Of a stretch of DNA of 36,627 nt, positions 15,748-22,217 are shown piece by piece. The number at the start of each line of letters is the position of its first letter. The first letter of the stretch is position 1. The notes under the pieces are model-generated. The model saw only the letters and a program-made list of their open reading frames with translations. It was not told the origin of the DNA and ran no database searches. This DNA comes from Cyanobacteria bacterium M_DeepCast_200m_mx_001 (GTDB lineage: Bacteria > Cyanobacteriota > Cyanobacteriia > PCC-6307 > Cyanobiaceae): contig VGQL01000009.1 of assembly GCA_016882415.1 (NCBI GenBank), positions 1 to 36,627 on the forward strand, in the 5' to 3' direction. The translations under genes and the position numbers were made by a program.

Positions 15748-17508
15748 ATGGCGGCGATCCGCTTCGGCCTGATCGGGCGCTACCTGCGCCCCCATCGCCG
15801 CACGGTGCTGCTGGGCATGGCGGCCCTGGTGGTGGTCAACCTGCTGAGCGTGTCGATCCCGCTGCTGGTGCGCGGCGTGGTGGACGACCTGCAGGACGGT
15901 TTCAGCGTGGCGGACGTGCTGCGCCAGGCGGGGTTGATCATCGCCCTGGCCACGCTGATGGGGGCCGTGCGGCTGTGGTCGCGAATGCTGGTGTTCGGCG
16001 TGGGCCGCCAGGTGGAGGTGGAGCTCAAGCAGCGGATCTTCGACCACATGCTCCGCCAGGAGCCGGGCTGGGTGCAGACCACCGGCAGCGGCGAGGTGAT
16101 CAGCCGTGCCACCAGCGATGTGGAGAACGTGCGGCGGCTGCTGGGCTTCGCCGTGCTCAGCCTCACCAACACCGCCCTGGCCTATGCCCTCACCCTGCCG
16201 GCGATGCTGGCGATCGACCCCTGGCTGAGCCTGGCGGCGGTGGGGCTCTACCCGCTGATGCTGGTGATCGTGCGGCTGTTCGGCGGCCGCATGATGAAGC
16301 AACAGCGGCGCCAGCAGGAGGCGCTGGCCCAGCTGAGCGACCTGATCCAGGAGGACCTCTCCGGCATCAGCGCCATCAAGATCTACGGCCAGGAAACCAC
16401 CGAACGGCAGGCCTTCGCCGCGCGCAACCGCCGCTACCGGGATGACGCCCTGCAGCTGGCCCGCACCCGCAGCACCCTGTTTCCGCTGCTGGAGGGCATC
16501 AGCTCCGTGAGCCTGCTGCTGCTGCTGGCCCTCGGCAGCGGCCAGCTGGCCAGCGGCCGGCTCTCGATCGGCGACCTGGTGGCCCTGATTCTGTTTGTGG
16601 AGCGGTTGGTGTTCCCCACGGCCCTGCTGGGCTTCACCCTCAACACCTTCCAGACCGGCCAGGTGAGCCTGGAGCGGGTGGAGGAGCTGCTGCGCCGCGA
16701 GCCGGAGATCCAGTCGCCCCAGCACCCCCAGCCCCTGGAGCGGCCGCGCCCCGGCAGCGGTGTGGCCCTGGAGGCCCGAGGCCTCACGGTGCGCTACCCC
16801 AAGGCCCAGCGGCTGGCCCTCGATGGGGTGAGCTTCCGGCTGGAGCCCGGCGAGCTGGTGGCGGTGGTGGGGCCGGTGGGCTGCGGCAAGACCACCCTGG
16901 TGCGAGCCATCGGCCGCATGGTGGAGGTGCCCGCCGGCCAGCTCTGGCTCAACGGCAGCGATGTGACCGGCGTGGACCTGGAGAGCCTGCGGCGCCAGGT
17001 GGCCCTGGTGCCCCAGGAGGGGTTCCTGTTCACCGCCACCCTGGCGGACAACCTGCGCTACGGCGACCCGGAGGCGGACCAGGGGTCCGTGGAACGGGCG
17101 GCACAGCAGGCCCGCCTGGAGGCGGACATCCGCGGCTTCCCCGACGGCTACAGCACCCTGGTGGGGGAGCGCGGCATCACCCTCAGCGGCGGCCAGCGGC
17201 AGCGCACCGCCCTGGGGCGGGCCCTGCTGGTGCAGGCACCGCTGCTGGTGCTCGATGACGCCCTGGCCAGCGTGGACAACAACACCGCCGCCGCCATCCT
17301 CGAGGCGGTGCGCCAGCAGCGGCAGCGCACGATCCTGATGGTGAGCCACCAGCTCTCGGCCGCCGCCGCCTGCGACCGGATCCTGGTGCTGGATGGCGGC
17401 CGGCTGGTGCAGGAAGGCCACCACAACACCCTGGTGCGCCAGAGCGGCACCTACCGGCGCCTGTGGGAGCGGGAGCAGGCGGAGCAGCAGCTCAGCCGCG
17501 CCGCCTGA
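15748..17508 (+). CDS. ABC-type exporter, fused membrane and ATPase domains
   Basis: A half-size exporter of 586 residues: six membrane helices in about residues 15-290, then one nucleotide-binding domain. Walker A is GPVGCGKTT (375-383, Lys381), the Q-loop is ALVPQEGFLF, the signature is LSGGQRQR, and the switch His is in MVSHQLS. Walker B reads LLVLDDALASVD, with Asp in place of the usual catalytic Glu. This occurs in MdlA-like subunits that often pair with a second half-transporter, but no partner gene is adjacent. The start is ATG 15748 rather than TTG 15736. Substrate cannot be told from sequence; the MdlAB/multidrug-like group is the closest fit. Confidence 0.9.
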   Translation: MAAIRFGLIGRYLRPHRRTVLLGMAALVVVNLLSVSIPLLVRGVVDDLQDGFSVADVLRQAGLIIALATLMGAVRLWSRMLVFGVGRQVEVELKQRIFDHMLRQEPGWVQTTGSGEVISRATSDVENVRRLLGFAVLSLTNTALAYALTLPAMLAIDPWLSLAAVGLYPLMLVIVRLFGGRMMKQQRRQQEALAQLSDLIQEDLSGISAIKIYGQETTERQAFAARNRRYRDDALQLARTRSTLFPLLEGISSVSLLLLLALGSGQLASGRLSIGDLVALILFVERLVFPTALLGFTLNTFQTGQVSLERVEELLRREPEIQSPQHPQPLERPRPGSGVALEARGLTVRYPKAQRLALDGVSFRLEPGELVAVVGPVGCGKTTLVRAIGRMVEVPAGQLWLNGSDVTGVDLESLRRQVALVPQEGFLFTATLADNLRYGDPEADQGSVERAAQQARLEADIRGFPDGYSTLVGERGITLSGGQRQRTALGRALLVQAPLLVLDDALASVDNNTAAAILEAVRQQRQRTILMVSHQLSAAAACDRILVLDGGRLVQEGHHNTLVRQSGTYRRLWEREQAEQQLSRAA

Positions 17509-17600
17509 AGGGGGCCGGCGGCATCACACTCTGTGCCGCAGGGCAGACAAGCCGCCCAACCGTGGCTTAGCTGGAACCACTGCCCCATGCCGCTGCCGCC

Positions 17601-17855
17601 ATGACCGCCGGTGTGCCCTACCGCCTGCGCTGCACCCTCACCTTCGGGGACATCTACGCGCAGATCCTGATCTGGATGCTGGTGATCTTCGCCAGCCTGG
17701 CGGCGGGCCTGGCGCTGATGGGGGCCAGCCGGCCGATGTTCGCCCTGGTGGGGGTGGGGCTGATCCTGGTGCTGTCGCTGCCGTTTCTGCTGTTCGCCTT
17801 CACCACCACCCTGCTCAACCACATCGCCCTGGAACCGGGTTCACCGCAGGGCTGA
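17601..17855 (+). CDS. Small two-helix membrane protein, unknown function
   Basis: An 84-residue protein from ATG 17601. Its N-terminal segment CTLTFGDIYAQILIWMLVIF leads into two predicted membrane helices (about residues 19-40 and 47-70) and a short polar tail. No family I can name. It has no cysteine-pair or metal motif. It stands 92 bases after the ABC exporter and 40 bases before msrA on the same strand. The 92-base gap carries no clear terminator, so it may be co-transcribed with the exporter. Confidence 0.7.
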   Translation: MTAGVPYRLRCTLTFGDIYAQILIWMLVIFASLAAGLALMGASRPMFALVGVGLILVLSLPFLLFAFTTTLLNHIALEPGSPQG

Positions 17856-17861
17856 AGCCCC

Positions 17862-17867
17862 TAGGCT
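17862..17867 (+). promoter_or_regulatory. Candidate -10 element for msrA
   Basis: TAGGCT within CCTAGGCT lies 28 bases before the GTG start of msrA and just after the stop of the small membrane-protein gene. Confidence 0.35.
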
Positions 17868-17895
17868 CCCCCGGACGCTTGCACCAAAAACCCGG

Positions 17896-18651
17896 GTGTT
17901 CGGACTGTTTCAGGCCATGGCAGGCAGCAAGACCAGGTTGGTGAGCCCCGAGGCGGCCCTGCCCGGCCGCGGCACCCCCATCCCCTCCGCCGAACGCCAT
18001 GCGGTGCTGGGTACGGCCCTGAAGGCGCCGCTGAGCACCAGCCAGCAGGAGGCCCTGTTCGGTTGCGGCTGCTTCTGGGGGGCGGAGAAGGGGTTCTGGC
18101 GCCTGCCGGGGGTGATCACCACCGCCGTGGGTTACGCCGGCGGTTTCACCCCCAACCCCACCTATGAGGAGGTGTGCTCCGGGGGCACAGGCCACACGGA
18201 GGTGGTGCGGGTGGTGTGGGATGTGAACGCCGTCGACTTCAGCGACCTGCTGAAGCTGTTCTGGGAATGCCACGACCCCACCCAGGGCATGGGCCAGGGC
18301 AACGACACCGGCACCCAGTACCGCTCCGCCATCTACGTGGCCGATGCGGCGCTGCTGCCGCAGGCGGAGGCCTCCCGCGACCGCTACCAGGCGCTGCTCA
18401 CGGCGGCCGGCCGCGGCGCCATCACCACGGAGCTGGCCAGCGGCAAGCCCTTCTATTTCGCGGAGGCCTACCACCAGCAGTACCTGGCCAAACCCGGCAG
18501 CCGCCCCTACTGCTCCGCCCGCCCCAGCGGCGTGCTGCTGGATGGCTTCCCCGGTGCCGCCTACAAGCTGCCGCCGGCGGTGTGGAGCCACTACGACTGG
18601 TCCATCGACCACTGCGTGCTGCGGGGGGAGAACAGTCCGATCCAGCCATGA
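17896..18651 (+). CDS. msrA: Peptide methionine sulfoxide reductase A
   Basis: MsrA reduces the S-epimer of methionine sulfoxide in proteins, repairing oxidative damage. The catalytic motif is FGCGCFWGAEK with Cys59 as the nucleophile of GCFW. The conserved VGYAGG, PTYEEVCSGGTGHTEVV and HDPTQGMGQGNDTGTQYRS follow. Length is 251 residues from GTG 17896; ATG 17917 is an alternative start. An N-terminal stretch of about 50 residues precedes the domain, and a C-terminal extension contains Cys residues (PYCS and DHCVL) that could resolve the sulfenic acid. No signal peptide is seen, so it is cytosolic. Its stop overlaps the next start as ATGA, so the MliC-like gene is translationally coupled. Confidence 0.95.
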   Translation: MFGLFQAMAGSKTRLVSPEAALPGRGTPIPSAERHAVLGTALKAPLSTSQQEALFGCGCFWGAEKGFWRLPGVITTAVGYAGGFTPNPTYEEVCSGGTGHTEVVRVVWDVNAVDFSDLLKLFWECHDPTQGMGQGNDTGTQYRSAIYVADAALLPQAEASRDRYQALLTAAGRGAITTELASGKPFYFAEAYHQQYLAKPGSRPYCSARPSGVLLDGFPGAAYKLPPAVWSHYDWSIDHCVLRGENSPIQP

Positions 18652-18941
18652 TCAGCCTGAGCCTGGTGCCGCTGCTGGCGATGACCAGCCCCTGGTGGGA
18701 GGACTACGAGGTGCGCGAACGCTTCCTCTGCGGCGACCGCGGCGGGCTGGTGGTGGAGCGCAACGCCTCCCAGGCCTCGCTGATCAGCGGCCCGGCGGGC
18801 ATCACCCTGTTCCGGGAATCCAGCACCGAACCGGGGCTGCACTACCGCAACGGTGAAATGCTGCTCACCCTCTGGGGCGACAACCTCACCCTGGAGCAGG
18901 GGCGCAACACCCTGCGCTGCATCCGCACCGACCAGGCCTGA
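18648..18941 (+). CDS. MliC-like small protein
   Basis: A 97-residue protein starting inside the msrA stop (ATGA overlap). Residues 20-91 resemble the MliC fold (C-type lysozyme inhibitor): FLCGDRGGLVVERN, a middle ASLISGPAGITLFRE, then LHYRNGEMLLTLWGDNLTLEQG and a final Cys. Cys28 and Cys91 sit where MliC proteins form their single disulfide. The Lys after the Trp of the family's inhibitory motif is absent (LTLWGDN), so lysozyme inhibition is doubtful. The N-terminus is only weakly hydrophobic (MISLSLVPLLAM) and might act as a short signal. Coupling to msrA suggests a cell-envelope or oxidative-stress role. Confidence 0.65.
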   Translation: MISLSLVPLLAMTSPWWEDYEVRERFLCGDRGGLVVERNASQASLISGPAGITLFRESSTEPGLHYRNGEMLLTLWGDNLTLEQGRNTLRCIRTDQA

Positions 18942-18952
18942 CCCCCACCGCC

Positions 18953-19150
18953 ATGAACCCCTTACCCGACCGCACCGTGATCATCGGCATGGTGGCCACC
19001 CTGGGGCTGGTGTTCGCCCTGGTGTTCTGGTTCGTGCGGCTCAACCCCAGCCAGCCGCCCGAACTGCAGTGGCGGGATTCGCCCCCCAGCCGTCCGGCGC
19101 CGGCACGGCCGCTGCTTCCGGGCAAACCGTCCAATGCGGCGCTGATCTGA
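18953..19150 (+). CDS. Small single-helix membrane protein, unknown function
   Basis: A 65-residue protein from ATG 18953, 11 bases after the MliC-like gene. One membrane helix spans about residues 8-29, followed by a Pro/Ser/Arg-rich tail without recognisable motif. The family is unknown to me. Position and spacing make it part of the msrA-led operon. The reality of the gene rests on spacing, the ATG and the clear helix. Confidence 0.6.
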   Translation: MNPLPDRTVIIGMVATLGLVFALVFWFVRLNPSQPPELQWRDSPPSRPAPARPLLPGKPSNAALI

Positions 19151-19201
19151 TCGGTGCTGCAGGACAATGCGGCCGGACCTCCGCCCTCGCGCGTCCGATC
19201 C

Positions 19202-19549
19202 GTGCCACCCCAGACGCCCGACCCCCTGCAGCGCCAGCTGCATCCGCTGCCCAAGGGGCTGGTGGAGCTCTATGGGCTGCTGGCGGTGCTGTTTGTGCTG
19301 GTGCCGGAATGGATGGCCGGCAGTGCCCTGGCGGGCCTGCGCCAGGGGCGCGAGGGCAGCGACCTGCCGATGACCGCCCGCGCCTGGCGGCGGGTGCCGG
19401 AACTGCGGCTCGCCTCGATGCCGCTGGCGGAGCTGCGGCTGCTGGCCCGGCAGCTGCGGGTGTGCGGTTACGCCGGCCTGAACCGCGATCAACTCACCGG
19501 GCGGCTGCTGGGCAAAATCCGCGCCCGTGGCGCAAAGGCCCTGTGGTAA
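19202..19549 (+). CDS. Membrane-anchored protein with SAP/Rho-N-like C-terminus
   Basis: A 115-residue protein from GTG 19202; GTG 19154 would add 16 residues that look non-coding. A hydrophobic segment (GLVELYGLLAVLFVLVPEWM, near residues 19-38) is followed by a basic linker. The last 45 residues, LASMPLAELRLLARQLRVCGYAGLNRDQLTGRLLGKI in part, resemble the helix-turn-helix SAP/Rho-N fold that often contacts nucleic acid. The family is unknown to me. It is the last protein gene of the msrA run. Its TAA stop at 19547-19549 is also the start of the -10-like box of the following tRNA gene. Confidence 0.65.
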   Translation: MPPQTPDPLQRQLHPLPKGLVELYGLLAVLFVLVPEWMAGSALAGLRQGREGSDLPMTARAWRRVPELRLASMPLAELRLLARQLRVCGYAGLNRDQLTGRLLGKIRARGAKALW

Positions 19550-19552
19550 CTT
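19547..19552 (+). promoter_or_regulatory. Candidate -10 element of tRNA-Pro, overlapping a stop codon
   Basis: TAACTT begins with the TAA stop of the upstream gene and ends 8 bases before the mature tRNA 5' end. That is the spacing expected for a promoter starting transcription at or just before the tRNA. Confidence 0.45.
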
Positions 19553-19560
19553 CGATCTGC

Positions 19561-19634
19561 CGGGGCGTAGCGCAGCTTGGTAGCGCACCACTTTGGGGTA
19601 GTGGGGGTCGTGGGTTCAAATCCCGCCGCTCCGA
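19561..19634 (+). tRNA. tRNA-Pro, anticodon GGG
   Basis: A complete cloverleaf can be folded by hand. The 7-bp acceptor stem pairs CGGGGCG with CGCTCCG (one G-U). The D arm has GCGC/GCGC stems and an AGCTTGGTA loop. The anticodon stem CCACT/AGTGG encloses TTGGGGT, whose anticodon is GGG at 19595-19597. Then come a 5-base variable loop and the T arm GTGGG/CCCGC with loop TTCAAAT. The discriminator is A. CCA is not encoded, as is usual in cyanobacteria. GGG reads CCC and CCU proline codons, and CCC is very frequent in this genome. Confidence 0.96.
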
Positions 19635-19648
19635 TTGATTCACCGGCG

Positions 19649-19674
19649 CGCCACCCTCGGGTGGCGTTTTTTTT
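19649..19674 (+). terminator. Rho-independent terminator after tRNA-Pro
   Basis: A 7-bp GC-rich hairpin (CGCCACC / GGTGGCG around a CTCG loop) is followed directly by eight T residues. It is the only textbook intrinsic terminator I see in the window, 15 bases after the tRNA. Confidence 0.9.
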
Positions 19675-19694
19675 GCCCTGCGGCCGGGGATGGG

Positions 19695-19955
19695 TCAGTG
19701 CAGCCGGGTGGTGACCCGGTAGCAGCGCAGCCAGCGGTTGACCCGCGGCCGCAGGCTAGGGGGCACCTCCTCCAGCAGCTGGGAGAGCTCCAGGGCCCCG
19801 AGGCGGCGCAGGTCGCGCACATCCACATGCCAGAGGGCCTCCGCCTCCCGGATCAGCCGCGCCCAGGTGCGCGTGTCCTGCCAGCGCTGCACCTCCTGCT
19901 GCGGGCAGGGGCGTCTGGCCGGTTGCCCCCGGGCTGTTGATGCCATGGCCGCCAT
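19695..19955 (-). CDS. Small basic protein, unknown function
   Basis: An 86-residue frame from ATG 19955 (or ATG 19946, 83 residues). It is Arg/Leu-rich and probably helical, with RTWARLIREAEALWHVDVRDLRRLGALELSQLLEEV and an RWLRCYRVTTRLH end; no membrane segment. I do not recognise it. It faces the tRNA-Pro terminator and follows the exonuclease gene by 81 bases on the same strand. Amphipathic helices and a regular codon pattern suggest a real gene, but short frames in such GC-rich DNA can be spurious. Confidence 0.5.
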   Translation of the reverse strand: MAAMASTARGQPARRPCPQQEVQRWQDTRTWARLIREAEALWHVDVRDLRRLGALELSQLLEEVPPSLRPRVNRWLRCYRVTTRLH

Positions 19956-20036
19956 GGGCGGGGATCATCCTCAGCTTGCAGCGGGGGCAACGCAGCAGCC
20001 CAAAGCGACGGTTCTGCTTCCCGTTGCTGAAGCAAA

Positions 20037-20963
20037 TCAGGCGCTGCGGCGCTCCTGGGGCTCCTCCACCGGCACCACCGGGAAGCCGAGGCGCTCCACC
20101 TCCCGCTCGGAGAGGCGGCGGGTCCAGGCGCCGCTCACCGGATCGTTCCAGCGGAAGCCCGCCTCCCGGGCCCGATGGCGCTCCTCATAGGAGACGCGGG
20201 CGCGGTAGAGACGCCGCGGTTCGAGCCCCTGCTGCAGCAGCGTCTCCAGCTCGGCGCAGCGCTCAAACACCTGGGCCAGGTAGATGCAGTCGGTGAGGGC
20301 GCGGTGGGCCGCCCACACGGGCACCCCGTAGGCCAGGGCCAGGTCGCGCACGGAGGGGTTGGGGCGCAGCTGGCGCTCCGCCGGCCAGCGGAGGTCTTCC
20401 ATGCTGCAGAGCCAGGGCTTGTGGATGGCCGGCAGGGGACCCACGCCAAACCACTGGCGATCGAAGGCGGCGTTGTGGGCCAGCACCACATCGGCGCTCT
20501 CCAGCAGCGCCTCAAAACAGGCCAGGCCGCTGCGCCAGGGCTGGGGCAGGCGGCTCACCGCCGGGTCGATGCCGTTGATGGCTTCGGCGCCGTTGCTGTC
20601 GCAGGGCAGCAGAAACGACACCTGGCCCAGCACGGCCCGGTGGGGCACTTCAAACAGCACGGCCCCCACTTCGATGCAGTGGTGCTGGGCGGGGTCGAGG
20701 CCCGTGGTTTCGGTGTCGAGGATCAGCAGCCGCTGGGGGGCGGACGGGCCCGCCGGCACCAGGCTCACGGGCTGGGCCGCCGGCACGGGCACAGGTTCGG
20801 GCTCCGGGGCTGGGGGCACCACCGCAGGAGCTGGAGGCGCCGCGAAGGCCAGGCTGAGCAGATCCGCCTGCTCCCAGCCCGGTTCCGCGGCGGCGGCGGC
20901 CGAGGGGTCGGCCGGGGATGGATCCAGCGGCTGGGGCATCGGGCGGGGCGGGACTGCCGCCAT
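20037..20963 (-). CDS. DEDDh 3'-5' exonuclease (DnaQ-like) with disordered N-terminus
   Basis: A 308-residue protein from ATG 20963; GTG 20978 would add five. Residues 1-75 are Pro/Ala/Glu-rich and probably disordered. The exonuclease domain (about 78-240) has all DEDDh residues: Asp83 and Glu85 in LDTETTG, Asp168 in AHNAAFDRQ, and His220/Asp225 in AHRALTDC. The last 60 residues contain RARVSYEERHRAREAGFRWND and a following Trp, resembling the short DUF5710-type module seen attached to DNA-acting enzymes. The family includes the PolIII epsilon subunit, RNase T and oligoribonuclease; the layout fits none exactly, so the substrate is open. It is divergent from prxQ. Confidence 0.88.
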   Translation of the reverse strand: MAAVPPRPMPQPLDPSPADPSAAAAAEPGWEQADLLSLAFAAPPAPAVVPPAPEPEPVPVPAAQPVSLVPAGPSAPQRLLILDTETTGLDPAQHHCIEVGAVLFEVPHRAVLGQVSFLLPCDSNGAEAINGIDPAVSRLPQPWRSGLACFEALLESADVVLAHNAAFDRQWFGVGPLPAIHKPWLCSMEDLRWPAERQLRPNPSVRDLALAYGVPVWAAHRALTDCIYLAQVFERCAELETLLQQGLEPRRLYRARVSYEERHRAREAGFRWNDPVSGAWTRRLSEREVERLGFPVVPVEEPQERRSA

Positions 20964-20988
20964 GATCTCAGCGTCCACCGATGCTGCC

Positions 20989-20994
20989 TAGGGT
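20989..20994 (+). promoter_or_regulatory. Candidate -10 element for prxQ-DUF1350
   Basis: TAGGGT within CCTAGGGT lies 12 bases before GTG 21007. If used, transcription would start near 21001, which would exclude TTG 20995 as the prxQ start and leave a very short leader. Confidence 0.35.
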
Positions 20995-21006
20995 TTGGCC
21001 AGCTTG

Positions 21007-21480
21007 GTGTTCCCCTTGGCCCAACCCCTCGGCTGCGGCGACCGCGCCCCGCAGATCGCCCTCAGCGATCAGAACGGCATCGAGCGCCGCAGCGACCAGC
21101 TGGCGGGCAAGGCCCTGGTGCTGTTCTTCTACCCGAAGGACGACACCCCCGGCTGCACCATGGAGGCCTGCGCCTTCCGCGACAGCCATGCCGACCTGCA
21201 GGCCCTGGGGGCCGAAGTGTGGGGGGTGAGCGGCGATGACGCCGGCAGCCACCAGCGCTTCGCCCAGCGCCACAGCCTCCCCTACCCCCTGCTGGTGGAC
21301 CGCGGCAACCAGCTGCGGCGCGCCTTCGGGGTGCCGGCGGTGCTGGGGCTGCTGCCGGGCCGCGTCACCTACGTGATCGATGGCGACGGCGTGATCCGCC
21401 ACGTGTTCAACAACCTGCTGGATGGGCCCGCCCACCGCCGCGAAGCCCTCGATGCCCTGAAGCGTCTGCAGGCGGCATGA
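21007..21480 (+). CDS. Peroxiredoxin, PrxQ/Bcp type
   Basis: A thioredoxin-dependent peroxidase of the Bcp/PrxQ group that detoxifies hydrogen peroxide and alkyl hydroperoxides. The active site is FYPKDDTPGCTMEACAF. From GTG 21007 (157 residues) the peroxidatic Cys is Cys50 and the resolving Cys is Cys55, five residues later, as in atypical 2-Cys PrxQ. The helical SGDDAGSHQRFA and LLVDRGNQLRRAFGVP segments are typical. Possible starts are TTG 20995, TTG 21004, GTG 21007 and TTG 21016; GTG 21007 fits the -10-like box at 20989-20994. No signal peptide is clear. The stop overlaps the next ATG as ATGA. Confidence 0.92.
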   Translation: MFPLAQPLGCGDRAPQIALSDQNGIERRSDQLAGKALVLFFYPKDDTPGCTMEACAFRDSHADLQALGAEVWGVSGDDAGSHQRFAQRHSLPYPLLVDRGNQLRRAFGVPAVLGLLPGRVTYVIDGDGVIRHVFNNLLDGPAHRREALDALKRLQAA

Positions 21481-22217
21481 GCTGGCGCCAGCGGGGCAGC
21501 CTCTGGACCCTGCAGCCGCCGGAGCCCATCGGCCGTGTGGATGTGATCGGCGGCAGCTACCTGGCGGCCACCCCCCAGCTCAGCTACCGGCGCCTGCTGG
21601 AGGCCCTGGCCCGCCAGGGGCTGGCGGTGTGGGCCTGGAGCTACGTGCCCGGCTTCGACCACCAGGCCCAGGCCAACGAGGCCTGGCGCGCCTTCCGCGC
21701 CGAGCGCTGCGACCTGCCGGTGCTGCGGCTGGGCCACAGCCTCGGCTGCAAGCTGCACCTGCTGGCCCCCGACAACGGCCGCGGCTGCAGCGGCCTGGCG
21801 GCCCTGAGCTTCAACAACTTCTCGGCGGAGCGCAGCGTGCCGCTGCTGGCCGACCTGGGCCCACGGCTGGGCATCACCAGTGAATTCAGCCCCTCGCCGG
21901 AGGAAACCCTGCGGCTGGTGGGACGTGACTACCGCCAGCCCCGCAACCTGCTGGTGCGCTTCAACCGCGACGGCATCGACCAGAGCCCGCGACTGCTGGA
22001 TCAGCTGCGGCAGCGCCCGGGGGATGCCTCCAGCCTGGTGGAATTGCCGGGGGATCACCTCACCCCCGCCAGTGCGGGGCTGCGGCAGAACCTGCTGGGC
22101 CGCTGGGCCGATGACCCGGCCCGCCAGCGCCAGATCGATCGCCTGGCGCAGCTGATCCTGGGGTGGTGGCGCTCAGACCCGCAGGGCCTCGAGCACGGAG
22201 CGGTCCTCCAGGGTTGA
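21477..22217 (+). CDS. DUF1350 alpha/beta-hydrolase-like protein
   Basis: A 246-residue protein of the cyanobacterial/plastid DUF1350 family. The early signature [20 protein letters not shown] is clear. A nucleophile-elbow [11 protein letters not shown] (GxSxG) indicates an alpha/beta-hydrolase fold, and [10 protein letters not shown] near the C-terminus places a candidate catalytic His. Substrate is unknown; an esterase or lipase role is plausible but not shown. Its ATG overlaps the prxQ stop (ATGA), so the two are translationally coupled. The last 45 bases overlap the end of the convergent acs gene. Confidence 0.85.
   Translation: MSWRQRGSLWTLQPPEPIGRVDVIGGSYLAATPQLSYRRLLEALARQGLAVWAWSYVPGFDHQAQANEAWRAFRAERCDLPVLRLGHSLGCKLHLLAPDNGRGCSGLAALSFNNFSAERSVPLLADLGPRLGITSEFSPSPEETLRLVGRDYRQPRNLLVRFNRDGIDQSPRLLDQLRQRPGDASSLVELPGDHLTPASAGLRQNLLGRWADDPARQRQIDRLAQLILGWWRSDPQGLEHGAVLQG

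Noticed and set aside
18648-18941. MliC-like protein as a proven lysozyme inhibitor
   Set aside because: The fold and disulfide Cys match, but the key Lys of the inhibitory loop is missing and export is uncertain.
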